From contig CATKHK010000085.1 of the NCBI GenBank assembly GCA_949751835.1, positions 62,001 to 126,000 of the forward strand: 64,000 nucleotides of DNA, written 5' to 3'. Shown here piece by piece: positions 33,531-48,500 of the stretch (its first letter is position 1; every line of letters begins with the position of its first letter). This DNA comes from Blepharisma japonicum. Its lineage: Eukaryota; Ciliophora; Heterotrichea; Heterotrichida; Blepharismidae. The translations under genes were made by a program, and so were the position numbers. Below the pieces are notes generated by a model. It worked only from the letters and a program-made list of their open reading frames with translations. It ran no database searches and was not told the DNA's origin.

Positions 33531-36500
33531 TTATTTATTTGGCACATATATTTTTAAACTTGCAGATCGTGAAGGTGGAGGGTAATCTGCATCATCATTT
33601 GTACGATCAAAATCATACATAGCTGTTTTGTGGGTTGCACCTGGATAATAATCCTCTACTTTAATATCCTTGCCTTCCTTTGTAGATTCCAATTTATTTT
33701 CAACCACACGCAAAAATAATTTTTTCATATCCATATTTAGCATGCTTTCCAACTCTGGATCAGCAGGCAGCGCTGACATTGGGTCCTCGTTAGCAATAAT
33801 TGAAAAATATTTTTCACCTTGTTTAACTTTCACATGATTTAACTCAGATTTTTCAAAAATTTCGTCACTGAACCCATCCATCACTTTCCTGCTAAATCTT
33901 TTTCGTAAGCATGGAATTAAATCAGATAATATTTGGAAACCAGCCCCAAACATTTTTTTAAGCCAGTAATAAAGGAAATAAATATTTATAGCACAGATCA
34001 AAATAAAAAAAACAGTTTTTGATACCGTATCTAAAGAGCCTGTCAAATAATAAAGCCCACAATATATTGTAACAGCTGCTACTAAAATAGATCGAATTTC
34101 CATTTCATTTAAAATATTTCCATCATAAGGTTGTGCGGCATTTTGGAAATAAAGGCAAAGCAAAAGCAGCATCATAACAGTTAATGCTTGAATACTTGTA
34201 TCAATATTTGCTAAAAATACAGAACAGCACACAATAAGGATTTTTCTATATAAAATAGCAAATTCCCAATAGTAAGATTTTGCTTTATATCCGTTAAAAA
34301 GAAACCCAAACTGCAGCCGAACACTAATTGTGTCTAATTTTCTTTTATTTCTCCATAGAAAATATAAAGAAACAGTCGGAATACCGATTCCTCACACTAT
34401 GATAGAAGGAACTGCAACAACAAGTGAATAAAATACATGTCTGTAATCCCAGCATCGAATATCTAAATCTTGTACAAGCCAGTACTCTCCTGCATCAATT
34501 TCTCTACAAGAAAACACTGCAAACATAGATTTTACTAGATTTGGGTGAAAAAGAAACAGTAAAATCACAATAGTAGAAATTAGATCATTTTTAAATGATT
34601 TTAAAGTCCTTTTGTAAATTGCCACAGATCCTCAGAAAATAACTGATACTAATGCTATAATTGTAGGAATTATGCTCATAATAATAAGTTTATTGAAATA
34701 AACTTGATCATTACCTTGGCCTGTATCTAAAAAACAATCAAAAGAAAATACTTGTTCACTTACTGATCCGGTGTCATTTTGTATAGAAAAAAGCTGGGTA
34801 ACACTAGAAGGCCATTGTAAGTCGAAAGTGGTCATTAGCATCACAAGTTGTAAGTAATTCACAAAAATCTTTATATATATTGACTGCACTGATTTTGGCT
34901 TATATGCAGAATTTCTGGTTGTTTTTACCATGATACCACATATAATAACTACAGCAAACATTATCCCAATAACTTTAAAAGCATTAGATACTACGCTTGG
35001 ACATTTCCCGCAAGTATTTGTGCTAGTTCTTGAATAGCCAGTTTCGCATGCCTGACACAAATTTCCTGTATATCCTTCATGGCAAAGTCCTGTAAAAGAA
35101 AGAACAGGAGGCTGCGGAGAACCTAAACAAGCTGCATATTTAGGACAAGAAATAAAATTTTCTGACATATTACTTGACCTTCAATATCCCTTCTGAGGAA
35201 CAATTGTATAATTTCCATAGCAAGTCGCTGAATGTGAAGGGCAGGCTAAACATTGAGTATTTGAGGGGTTTAAGCTATAATACCCAGCCCCACAAACATC
35301 ACAATTTACACCTACAGTGGCTTCTCCTACAACGCATAAGCGAAGAGTAACATCAATAGTTACTGAAGAAATAAATGTGACATTTGCAGCTATTTTTGAT
35401 TCTTTTGTCGTATCTATACCTGTTGAAGTTGTTTTTATAGAAACGCTTGTCCCTGGTTTAGCTGAAACTATAAAACTGTCAAAATAATATAAACCTTTAA
35501 CTGCAGTCGTTTTAGTTGTTCCAGATAAAGTAGTTGTAGTTGAATCTTCGGGAAATAGCTGAGCAGTGCTTGAGCTGTCTGTAGCTACAATATTTCCATA
35601 ATAATCCACTAATGCTAAAGTAATGCTTTGAGTAGTAGTTTGACCAGATGCAATTCCAGAAATAGATGTTGCTGTTGGAATGTCATCTAGCCTTCTATTA
35701 TATTCAACAAGACTCCCAGTTTTATCTACAGCCATCAATTTTATTGCAAATGAAGAAATTTCAGGAGCATAAGAAGCTTTATTATCAAGAAAAGAATTTC
35801 CATAAGCTATAGGGAAAACATCTACTCAGTTTATACCTCCTCCATTATATTTAGCATAATTTTCAATAAAACTGTTATAGGTAATATTAAATACACAAGT
35901 CGTAAAATCTGAACAAGCTAAATCTATCCCACCCCCGTTTCCAGTAGTAGGGGTAGTTCCAACAATTTCGCTAGTCGTATTTGCAATATTTCCTACAAAT
36001 GTTGAAGAAGATACATTTAAACTGACATCATTAGTGTATATACCACCTCCCAACGATGCTGAATTGTTCCAAAATGATGATTGTTTTATGATATAAGGAT
36101 TTTGTATTTCTGTGTCACTTGATGTTGATAAATAAATAGCTCCACCTGTTTCTGCTGTGTTCCCTTGATAATAGCAGTTATATAAATAGACTGATAAACA
36201 AGAGATGCAAGTTAATGAGCCTCCATTGGTGCCAATTCCATTATAAAATTGTGAGTTTTTCATTGTTACTGAATTCATTTTAGATCCATAAACAGCACCA
36301 ACTTTATAATTTTTCATAGCTGTGCTGTCAATATATAAATCACTTTCGTAGCCGATTATCACTCCTCCTACATCCTTGCTATATGAATTAGAAAATAAGC
36401 TACTGCTTATCACTAAAGTACTGCTTGAGTAAGATAGAATTACCCCACCTCCTCCATTTTTGGCACTATTTCTATTAAAGGTCCCATTATAAATATTTAC

Positions 36501-39500
36501 TGTGCTGGAAATAGAAAATATAGCACCTGCTGAGCTTGTACTTACCCCATCTGTAAAAGTAGTATTAGAAATATTTGCTGTGCTTTGGGTAGTCGCATAT
36601 ATAAAGCTTCCTTGATCTCCATTTTGACTAGAAAAAGCAGAATTAGCTATAGTAGCCGTTGAAAGTGTTAAAAGGACCCCAGGGGTAATATATGATGCAA
36701 TATTTTGAGTCATAATAGATGATTCAATATATATAGTAGAGTCAAGGAGAGCAATAGTAGCTTCATTTGTGGAATTATTATTAGAAATCGTGGAGTTCAA
36801 AATTATAGAAACCGGAGTAGTTGAGCCTAGCATATAAATAGCTGATCCTTTGTCGCTGCACATATTTCCTTTAATATATGACTTTGTGATGTTAAAAAAT
36901 GATTTTTGTTCACTAAAAATAGCCCCACCTGAGCCAGTTGCTGTATTTCCTATGAATGAGCAATTTTGGCAATAAAACTTAGAGGCAGAGCCAGTTGAAA
37001 CTGCTCCACCATCTGTAGCCACTTGATTATAAGAAAAATTCGTATTATTACATACCGCAAGTGAGGAGTCAAGCATTTTTACTCCTCCTGAAGGATTTCC
37101 TACATTATAAGTTATTTCAGAATTTGTATCTTCCCAATGATCATAATCTAATGCCAGCGGAGTTGCTGTATTTTGTGTAAATTTACAAGAATCAGTAATA
37201 ATATGCGAATAAACATCAGAATTTGTCATATAAATAACCGCAAGGCCAGAATTTAGAATAAAGTCAGTAGTCTCTATTAAAAGTCTCGAGTAGCTGCTTT
37301 TTCCTTCAGTTGAAATTTCTACATGCATAGATGCCCCAAGCCTTCCTATATTTGAGGTAAAATCACAGTCTGAAATAATGAAAATTCCACTTGAAAAATA
37401 GAGCGCAAGAGCTCCTGAGGTTGTTGAATTATTTTTAGTAAAACTGGAAGAAACAAGTGATGAGTTGCTATTTTGATCAAGACTTACTGTGCTATCCACA
37501 TAAACAGCAGCTCCATAAGTGGCAGAATTTTGACTGAAGTTTGAATTCTTTATGGTAAAAGTGATTGTATTAAGGACAAGTCCAGTGTTTTCTATATAAA
37601 TTGCTCCACCTGGAGACATAAATGCATAATTTAAGGTAAAATTGCAAGAATTTATAGAAAATACCATATTTACAGAACCCGGCTGCATAATATATATTGC
37701 ACCGCCTTTTGTTGTTGCATAATTGCTTACAAATAAACTATTTGATATAGAAATAGATATGCCAGAAAACAAAATTCCTCCACCATTATTTACAATATTC
37801 CCATTAAAACTCGTCTTCTCAACGCTTAATACTAAAGCAGTTCCTTTAGCGTAGATCGTTCCATATCCTTGAGCTGCATTATTTAAATTAAATTGCACAG
37901 TGGATCGCTCTATATTAGTTTGATTTCCTCCATTTATATACAAAACAGTCGGGTAGTCTGTAGATGTGCCTGTATTGCTATCAAAAATAACATTATCTAT
38001 TTCGGTTATATTCGAGTTTGTTAACAATAAATAAGGTGTCGACGAAGATGCATAATTTTTTATGATTGTTGAATCTTCAAGGGTAAAATTTATCATTGAG
38101 CTCATTGATGCTAAGGAAGAAAAATCTAAAGAAGCTGGAGATGAAATTAGACTTTTTAAATAAATATTAGTATTGGCTTTCCATGTGCTAAGTAATATGG
38201 TATTTACAGTACTGATTGTAGCTCCGTTTTTAGTCATGTTAATTGAACTTAAATCCAAGTTTACAAGTTTCGTAAAATCCCACATTCCAGAACCTCCTGA
38301 ATTATTGTTTATAAAAGTTATGGTATCCCAGTTAAACGTCCTATATCTTTCATAAGCATGAACCTTATTTCCATTAGATGTCGCTACAATTGAAGTTTGG
38401 CCATATATATATTGGTTTAAAATAACGGAGTTATAAATATAGATCAATGCCCCTTTTTCTGCTCCATTAGAGTTTAGAGTTACATTATTTCAATAAATAT
38501 TCTGCAGCTCAGTTTGGTATGTAGCTACAAAAATTCCATAATAAAAGCCATAATTATATGAAAATAATGTGTTGGAAATTATTACGTGGTCAATTAAATA
38601 GTCAGATACTTGACTTTGAGAGTTTACGGTTGATTGTTCATCGAGGTTGTTAGACTTTAAATAAATCAGAGCTGAATATACCAAATTATGAGAAAAGGTG
38701 CAGGATTCAATTTTAATAGTCCTAAAAATTTCTAAATAAATCAAAGAGTCGTCATTAGCATTTGCTGAAGAATACGCAGCATTATTTTCAAAAGTTACAT
38801 GTAGAATAGCAATATCCTGAGCTCTGATAACTCTTAAAAACCCTTTAAGTGTTATTGAAGAAGAATACTCAAAACCATTATTAAGCCTTGTAACGCTTCC
38901 TCCACTATAAGTAAAATACCCACAGCCATAAATATACCCAGAGCTTCCTTGGCAGTCTTGAAATACAACTGCAGCGGATCCTGAACTAGGATTTGTCCTA
39001 ATGTTGTCAAAAATCACATCATAAAGGTTAACAGTTCCTCCGCTGCTCAAAATAACGGAATTTTCTTCCATTCTTCAGTTAACAAATGAGACATTCATAA
39101 GCTTAAGAGTAGTTCCACTAACAGCTTCAATTAAATTTCAATTATGAAAATTTTGGCATTGACTTGAGTCAGTAAAATTGACTATTACATTTCCTCTGTC
39201 GTCTTTATAGCTTCCATCAAATTGTTTAGTTACAGATGGGCAATACGAGCATAAATTATCTAAACAATTATTTCGCCCATGAACCCATTCATTCCCGTCA
39301 AAAATGATATTACTTATAATCATCGTTTCAGTATTTTGAGTAGTAATAGTCATGATATTCCAGTCAATTTTTGGTTTAAGATATACAATGCTGTCATTCT
39401 CAGTGGTTATTGTTAAGCTTTTTCTGTGAGTTTGAGAATTATAAGGTTTTGAGCTATCTGGCGCCACAACTGACATGACATTAGTTTTATTTACCTGAGT

Positions 39501-40976
39501 CAGATAATGAACTCCATCATCAAGCAGTATAATAACTGAATATTTATTGTTTATTGCTGTTAAGGCAAGTGATAAAGATATAAATGGGTTTGCCCTGGTT
39601 CCATTTCCTCCTGCTTGGTCACTTGTTGTAAGAGATGTTACATAATAATAACTCTGGCTTGCCACTGTAGAGTTATCATCAGAAGGTAAGCATAATGGAT
39701 AAGAGTTTGCTATTGATTTTGCTGTATATCCACAAGGACAAGTTTTCAAGCAATACCCATAAAATTGATATGAATTATTTGGATCACACATATAGCACTG
39801 TCCATCATTTTGGCCATAGCAGGAATGACAATTTTTATCATGACATTGAGTGCCTTTTTCAGGCTGGCAACTAAGCCAAGAATACGCACATGCTTGGATG
39901 TCACAATTTTGAACACAGCTATTCGTGCTACTTAAAAGCATTTGTGTATTACAGTTTTGGCTTGAACAATCACTGAGTTTGTGAACATTTGATAAATCAT
40001 TACTAACAAGCTGCAAATGCATATAAAACAGCATCAAAGTTTGATTTTGGCATTGCTTAGTTATATCAGAATTAAATTGATCATAATAACAATCTGCCGT
40101 CATACAACTCTCAGAGCATTGACCATAATTTGTATGATTACAACCTGTAGCACATTGGCAATCATCCCCATCATAATCACAGCTTGAAACCCAGCACGCA
40201 TCTTGGCAAATACCATCACTTATATTTGCATAAAAACAGCCGCTATTACAGTCTCCGCAAGTGTAGGAATCATACTGGCAAGCAGAATTATTACACTCTG
40301 AGTCACAAACATTATTATTTAGCATTTTTGTTGTGCACCCAGGAGCACAGTCACAATCCGTCCCATCATAATCACAAGCAGCAAAATAGCAGGCGGAATT
40401 GCAGACTCCATCATTTATCATTCATGAAAAACAACCATTAGCGCATGTGCTGTTATCACAGTCTCCAAAATCATAATTGCAATTAGCATTATTGCAATTA
40501 CTATCGCATGTGCCATCGCCTAAAAGAGAAGAATTACAATTTGTGCTGCAATTTTGGCATTGGCTTTCACCGTAATAGCAACTAGCAGTATTGCATTCTG
40601 TATAGCAAGCATCTCCAAGCATATCATCATAGCCTATATAAAAATTACAGCCATCAGCACAATACCCACAGTCTCCTAAGTCTCACCCACACTTAGCATT
40701 ATCACAAGCGCTATCACAGTTTCCATCCCCTAATAATGCAGGATTACAGCCATTATAATAAACGCAATCAACATAACAGTCAGATTTAGAAAAATCATAT
40801 GCTCCTGTCGCAGCTGCAGTGTCAAAATTGCAATAATCAGTCATACAGTCTGTATCACAATAGCCATCTCCTTTCTAAGTAAATATTACATAAGAATCTG
40901 GGCATCAATTTTTGTTGCAAGTTATATTGAAAGAATTAGCAAAAGGCAAAAAAACAAACGTAAATATTGAGATCAT
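33531..40976 (-). CDS. Giant LNR / beta-helix / multi-TM surface protein, copy 2 (intact)
   Basis: Exon 1 is 40890-40976 and exon 2 is 33531-40874, giving 2,476 aa, open throughout with TGA as Trp. It has a signal peptide (about 1-19). A Cys-rich region follows (about 20-430) with LNR-type repeats, such as NDGVCNSACYFAACDYDGTDC. A right-handed parallel beta-helix (about 440-1740) opens with GGNGTRANPFISLSLAL and is built of NGGGI, SGGAIF and GGVIIG turns. An Ig-like segment (about 1742-1870) and a GCC2/GCC3-like Cys module (about 1880-1985, GYTGNLCQACETGYSRTSTNTCGKCP) follow. About nine TM helices (1990-2320) and a 150-residue tail complete it. Similar LNR, beta-helix and polytopic fusions exist as uncharacterised protist membrane proteins. 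A receptor, adhesion or mechanosensitive-channel role is speculation. Confidence 0.9.
40875..40889 (-). other. 15-nt intron, copy 2
   Basis: It reads GTAATATTTACTTAG on the minus strand and contains the only TAG in the frame. Removal gives a frame open over 2,476 codons. Confidence 0.93.
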
Positions 40977-42503
40977 TTTATTATTATATGAAATATAATT
41001 TTGCCCATTTTATAAAAGAGGTAAAAAATCCAGTAGTTATCTTTAGACCAAATTTTAAAAAATTAGCTGATAAGAATACTATAAAAAAATATAAATTTGC
41101 AATTAAATAGTCAATCTTCTTGATTTTGGAAAAAGCTTAAATAATTCTGACTGACAATTTTATATAAAGGGATTTTGAAATTGCTAAAAAAATAACAAAT
41201 AGCCTTATTCATTAGCCAAGTAAAGAGGTTTTTGCATAAAAATTTAGTGTCTAATTTCTAAATGGCAATTTTAAATTGCAAATACGAGCATCAGTCAAGT
41301 TTTTAAATTTTAAACTGGATCTATCAGAAATATACATTGCAAGTCATTGAACACGAGGAGTCAAATTGAATTCTTAAGCCAAAAGAACAAAACATAACTA
41401 TTCTTATAAGCACACTTAAGAAATTATACAAAAAAGGAAAATGGAAGTCATATAGATTTTTAAAAAAAATCAGTTTTAAAGATTATAAGGTATAAAAGGC
41501 ATTAAAAAATTTTTATCTAGATCGGAAGCTATTTATTGAAAAGAAAAGCACGAAAATCAATTTTTCGAAATTTTTCATTGCCAATTAAGAAATATTTAAT
41601 ATTAAATCTACCTTTGACTGCAAAAAAGTAATCTTGTGATTATTTATATTTGATGAACATTGATCACAAAATAAATAGCTATGATGTGATATAAAATTAG
41701 AAATACATAATAGCACTAGTTATGAATTCACGATATTATAGGCCAGAAATAAAAATAATTAAGCTAATCTTATCTGCTGGTATTCAAGAAGATAGAAAAC
41801 TGAGGCAACAATCTATCAAATGGCATAAACCTTGGAAATTAATTTGACAATTAGTGCGAGATTGCTTACTTATCTTAATATCATTTAATCGATTTGTCAA
41901 TCCATTTAAATCCCTTATTCTAAACATAAGAAATTTTATTAAATATTATTAATTTTATAACAAAATATTATATAAAAAATATTTATATACTTTTTTGACA
42001 TTTCGCATCTCCAATTGCTTATAAAAGGCTAAACCAAGCATATAATCTAAAGGAGTAATAAATTTCTGAAAGAATGCTAAATCAAGCATTGCTATATAAT
42101 TCATAATTTTTATGCAGGATAATGGAAATGATTAAAGATTAACTTTTAATTATTAGGCTTAAAATAGGGCTAGTAAAATCTTAAAAAAAAATTTGATTCA
42201 TAAAAAAAGCAATTTTATTATGAAATGCCTATAGAATTATTGCTATTGCTATTATCTTATTCGTCTTTATATGAATAATTTGTGTCTCATTATTTAAAAT
42301 TATAATTAGTTTGCACTAGGTTGTGAAATCAATGTAAATATAATTAAGATTAGACCTTTTGAATTAAAATTGTTATCTAAAAATCATAAAATTTAAATTA
42401 TTTTCTTAATATAAAATCAATCTATTGAGAATTGTATTCATATATATAAAATCTATAAGGTTTGAAAACTAAAAATACTTTATTATAACTAACTACATTA
42501 TAA
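40977..42503. other. Longest spacer in the array (copies 2-3)
   Basis: This is 1.53 kb of AT-rich sequence. No coding remnant of the receptor family was recognised in it by eye. A 14-nt imperfect direct repeat, GCTAAAYCAAGCAT, occurs at 42028-42041 and 42076-42089. I see no tRNA or transposon. Confidence 0.5.
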
Positions 42504-45500
42504 TTAATTATTTGCTTTTATATCTAAAGCTGTAGATTTAGAAAGCTGTGGACAATTTTCAATGTCCTCATTTTGGTGATCATACACATACACTGTCCCA
42601 TTACTTTCCTCTAGCGAAATTTCTTGTATAGTAACATTATGATTTTCTCTGAACGATTCCAATTTATTGTCAACTACTTGCAAAAATAGCTGTTTCATGT
42701 CCATATTTAGAAAATTCTGTAAGTCAGGATCTACTGGTAAAGCTGATAATGGATCATCATTAGAAATAATAGAAAAATATTTATCTCCTTGCTTAATTCT
42801 TACATGATTTAATGCAGGTTTTTCAAAAATTTCGTCGCTGAAACCATCCATAACTTTCCTACTAAATCTTCTTCGTAAGCAAGGAATTAAATCTGCTAAA
42901 AGCTCGAAACCAGCCCCAAACATTTTTTTAAGCCAGTAATAAAGAAAATAAATATTAGCTGCACAAATTAAAATAAAGAAAATAGTTTTTGCTACAGAAT
43001 TTAAAGACCCAGTCAAATAATAAAGTCCACAATATATTGTAATAGTTGCTACTAAAATTGAACGAATTTCCATCTCGTTTAAAACGTTTCCATCATAAGG
43101 CTGGGAATAATTTTGAAAATAAAGGCAAAGCAAAAGCAGCATCATAACAGTTAATGCTTGGATACTTGTATCAATATTTGATAAAAATACTGAGCAGCAT
43201 ACAATAAGGATCTTTCTATATAAAATGACAAATTCCCAGTAATAAGATTTTGCTTTATATCCATTAAAAAGAAACCCGAAACGAAGACGGACACTAAGAG
43301 CGTCTAATTTTCTTTTATTTCTCCATAAAAAGTATAAAGAAACAGTTGGGATGCCTATTCCTCACACTATAATAGAAGGAACTGCAACAACTAGAGAATA
43401 AAACGCATGTCTGTAATCCCAACACCTAATTTCTAAATTTTGCACAAGCCAATATTCCCCTGAGTCAATTTCTCTACAGGAAAAAACTGCAAACATATAT
43501 TTCACTAAATTTGGGTGGAACAGAAACAGCAAAATCACAATGGTAGAAATCAAATTATTTTTAAATGAATCTAGCGTTTTTTGGTACATCGCCACAGATC
43601 CCCAGAATAAAAATGAAATTAATGCTATAATTGCAGGGATTATGCTCATTATAATCAATTTGTTGAAATAAACTTGGTCATTACTATGGCCTGTATCTAA
43701 AAAGCAGTCAAAAGAAAAAAATTGTTCACTTACTGACCCTGCATCGTTTTGGACAGAAAATAGCTGAGCTACGCTTGAAGGCCAATGCAAATTAAAAGTC
43801 GTCACTAGCATAACAAGTTGTAAATAATTCACAAAAATCTTTATATATATTGATTGCACTGATTTTGGCTTATATGCAGAATTAATTGTTGTTTTAACCA
43901 TTATACCACATATAATTGCAACAGCCAACATTATTCCGATCACTTTAAAAGCATTAGCAACTGCACTTGGGCATTTTCCACAAGTATTTGTGCTTGTTCT
44001 TGAGTAGCCATTATCACATGCCTGGCATAAATTTCCTCTATACCCTTCATGACAAAGCCCAGTAAAAGAAAGATTAGGAGGCAGTGGAGAGCCTAAACAG
44101 GCTGAAGTTTTCGGGCATTTAATAAAATTATCTGACATACTATTAGACCTTCAGTATCCCTTTTGTGGAACAATTGTATAATTCCCATAACAAGTCGCTG
44201 AATAAGTCGGACAAGCTTTACATTCAGTACTTGTGTGGTTTAAGCTATAATACCCAGGCCCACAAACCTGACAGTTAACACCTATGGTAGCTTCTCCAAG
44301 CACGCATCGCCTAAGAGAAACATCAATTATCGCAGAAGAAACAAGCTCAACATTTGAACTAATTTTGTGCTTTTTTGCAGTGTCTATACCTGTTGAGGTT
44401 GCTTTTATAGAAACATTTGTACCTGGTTTAGCTGAGACTATAAAATTGTCGAAATAATATATCCCTTTAGCTGCAGTCGTTTTAATAGTACCAGATAGCG
44501 TAGTAGAAGTTGAGTTTACAGGAAAAAGCTGAGCAGTGCTTGAACTATCTGTAGCTACAATATTTCCATAGTGATCTACTAATGCGAGCTTAATACCCTG
44601 TGTAGTTGTTTGGCCAGATGCAATGCCAGAAATTGAAGTTGCGGTTGGGATATCACTTAATTTTCTATATTCAATTAAATTCCCATTTTTATCGACTGCC
44701 ATCAATTTTATTGCAAAAGAAGCTGTTTCAGGAGCATAAGACGCTTTATTATCACGAAAATAATTCTTATAAGTATTAGGAGACAAGTCTATTCAGTTTA
44801 TCCCTCCACCATTGTATTTAGCGTAATTTTCTATGAAATTGTTATTGTTGATATTAAATTCACAAATTGTAAAATATGAGCAGGCTAAATTTATACCGCC
44901 ACCATTTCCAGCATTAGGAGTACTTCCTACTATTTCACTAGTAGTATTTGCGATATTTCCTGCAAATGTTGAAAAAGATACATTTAAACTGATATCATTA
45001 GTGTATATACCACCTCCTAGTGCTGCTGAATTGTTCCAAAATTCTGTATTTTTTATGATGTAAGGATTTTCTATTTCTGTATCCCCTGAGGTTGATAAGT
45101 ATATGGCTCCGCCAGCATAAGCAGAATTACCTTGATAATAGCAGTTATAAATGAATACTGATAAGCAAGAAATGCAGGTAAATGAGCCTCCATTGGCGCC
45201 AATCCCGTTAAAAAATTTTGAGTCTTTTATAGTAACTGTTTTCATTTTAGATCCATAAATAGCACCTAGTTTGTAATTTTTCATGACTGTATTTTGAATT
45301 TCTAGATTGCTTTCATAGCCAATTATCACTCCTCCTACATCCTTGCTATATGAATTAGAAAAGGCGCTATCTTTTATTAGTAAATTACTACTTGAATAAG
45401 ACAGAATTACCCCACCTCCTCCATTTTTCGCGCTATTTCTATTAAAAGTCCCATTATAAATATTTACAGTACTAGAAATAGAAAAAATAGCACCTGCTGA

Positions 45501-48500
45501 GCTTGTAACTCCGTCTGCAAAAGTTGTGTTATAAATATTTGTTATACTTTGAGTTGTTGCATATATAAAGCTTCCTTGATCTCCGTTCTGACTAGAAAAA
45601 TTAGAATTAGATATAGTAGCCGTTGAAAGTGTTAAAAGAATTCCAGGAGTAATAGAGGATGCTATATTTTGAGTCATAATAGACGATACAATTTCTATAG
45701 AAGAATCAAGGAGAGCAATAGTAGCTTCATTTGTGGAATTATTATAAGAAATTGTAGAATCCGAAATTAAAGAAATTGGAGTATCTGATCCTAGCATGTA
45801 AATAGCTGACCCTTTATAATTGCATTTGTTTGCTTTAATATATGAGTTGTTTAATTTAAAAAATGAGTTTTGCTCAATGAAAATAGCACCGCCAGAGCCT
45901 TCTGCTGCATTTCCTATAAATGAGCAGCCCAGACATAAAAACTTGGAGCCTGATCCAGCAGAGGCAGCCCCTCCATCTGTCGCTGCTTTATTATAAGAAA
46001 AAATCGTATTTTCGCAGGTAATAAGCGAAAAGTCAAGCATTTTTACTCCCCCTGAAGATTTTCCTATATTATACTCTATTTCAGAATTTTTATCTTCCCA
46101 ATGATCATGATCTAGCATTAAGGGTGTTGCTGTATTTTGTGTAAATTTGCAAGACTCAGTAATGATATAAGAGTAAGTATCAGAATTTGCCATATAAATA
46201 ACTGCAAGGCCTAAATTTTGAACAAAATCAGTTGAATTTATAACAACTCTTGAATAGTTAGCCATCGATTCTGCCCAAATTTCAACATGCAAAGATGCAC
46301 CAAGCCTTCCTATGTTTGAACTAAGGTGATTGATTTTTAGCTTAGCTATATAATTATGGGGAGAGTTGGAAAATAAAGCGAAATCGCTCCTGAGATTGTT
46401 GAATTATTTTGAATAAAACTTGAAGAATTTAGCCAAGAGTTACCATTTTGATCAAGAAATACTGATTTGTCTATATAAATTGCAGCTCCATTAGTAGCCA
46501 AATTTCGATAAAATTGTGATTTATTTATAGAAAAAGCGATAGTATTAGTAACTGCCCCAGTGTTTCCTACATAAATTGCTCCCCCTGAGAATAGTATTGC
46601 TGAATTTTCAGTGAAAACACAGGAATCTATTGAAATTGCTGTAGAGTCAGATGCTAGCTGTATAATATGCAATGCTCCACCATTCATTGCTGCTGAATTA
46701 CTTAAAAAAGAACTACTTCACATATAAATGGATTTTCCAGAAAACGAAACTCCTCCGCCATTATTAGCATAATTCCCTTTAAAATTTGAGCCCCGAATGC
46801 TTAGCATTAGCATGCTGCCTTTAGCATAAACGGTCCCATATCCTTGATTAGCAATATTAAAATTGTTTTTTATTGTTGAGTTTATTATATCAGTTTGATT
46901 ACCTCCATTTATATACAAAATAGTCGGATAATCAGTTGATTTGCCTTGATTACTATCAAAAGTAGTATTATTAAAAAAAGTCATATTTGAGTCTGCAAGC
47001 AATAAATAAGGTGTCGACAAATTAGCTAAGTTATTTGAAATTTTTGAGTTTGCAATTTTAAGACTTATCAGCGAACTCATAGATGCTAAAGAAGAAAAAT
47101 CCAAAGATGCAGGAGATTTGATTAGATTTTCTAAATACATTTTTGTGTCTAATCTCCATACGCTAAGGACAAGCTTATTTATACTGTTACTTGCTGGCCT
47201 ATTATTTGCTATATTAATGCTATATAAATTCAAGTTGACAAGATTCTTAAAATCCCACATTCCGGAGCCCCCTGAATTATTATTAGTAAAACTTATAGAA
47301 TTCCAGTTAAAAGTTCTATATCTTTCATAAGCATGAATTTTGTTACCATTAGTTTCTATTGCAAAGGAAGTTTGGCCATAAATATAGCGGCTAAGAACTA
47401 CTGTATTAGAAATATATATTAATGCCCCATTTTCGGCTCCATTAGAGTCTATAGTTACATTTGTCCAATTAATATTTTGCAGTTCAGTTTGGTATTGGGC
47501 TGCAAAAATTCCATAATAAAATCCATAATTATTTCTAAATGACGTGTCTTGGATAGCTACATGGTCTATTAAATAGTCAATGATTTGATTTTTGGCATTT
47601 AAAGTCTGTTTCAATGCAAGATTGGTAGATTTTAAATAAATCAAGGAAGAGAATACAAGATTATAAGAAAAAGTACAGGATTTAATATTAAGGGTTCTGA
47701 AGATTTCAAGGTAAATTAAAGAGTCGTCATTAGCATTTGCTGAAGAATAGACAGCATTTTTTTCAAAATTTACACCGGTAATAAAAACATCTTGAGCTCT
47801 GGAAACTCTTAAAAATCCTTTGAGGGTTAAAGAAGAAGAATATTCAAAGCCATTATTCAACCTTGTGACACTTCCTCCGAAATAAAAAAAATTGCCACAT
47901 CCATAAGTATACCCAATGTTTCCTGAACAGTCTTGAAAAACAATTACAGCAGATCCTGAGCTCGGGTTTGTCCGAATATTATCAAAATTTACATTTTTAA
48001 GTATAACAGTCCCTCCGCTGCTTAAAATAATTGAATTTTCTTCCATTCTTCAGTTAATGAATACAACATTATGCAGCTCCAAAGTCCCACTAGGCACCTC
48101 AAATAGAGTTCAGCTATGAAACATTTTACATTGGCTTGAATCTGTAAAATTAACTATCAATTTTCCTTTATCATCCTTATAGCTCCCATCAAATTGCCTA
48201 GTTACAGATGGACAATATGAGCAAGAGCCATCTAAGCAGCTGTTATGCCCATGAGCCCATTGATTTCCGTCAAAAATGACATTGCTTATGACTATCTTAT
48301 CAGTATTTTGAGTAGTGATAGTAAGGATATTCCAGTCAATTTTTGGTATGAGATATACAGTGCTATTATTTTGACTCATTATAGTTAGGATTTTCCTATA
48401 GACCAGAGGATTATAAGACTTTAAGCCACCTGGTACTATAATTGACATGAAATTATTTTTATTCGCCTGAGTCAAATAATGCACCCCATCATTTAATAGT

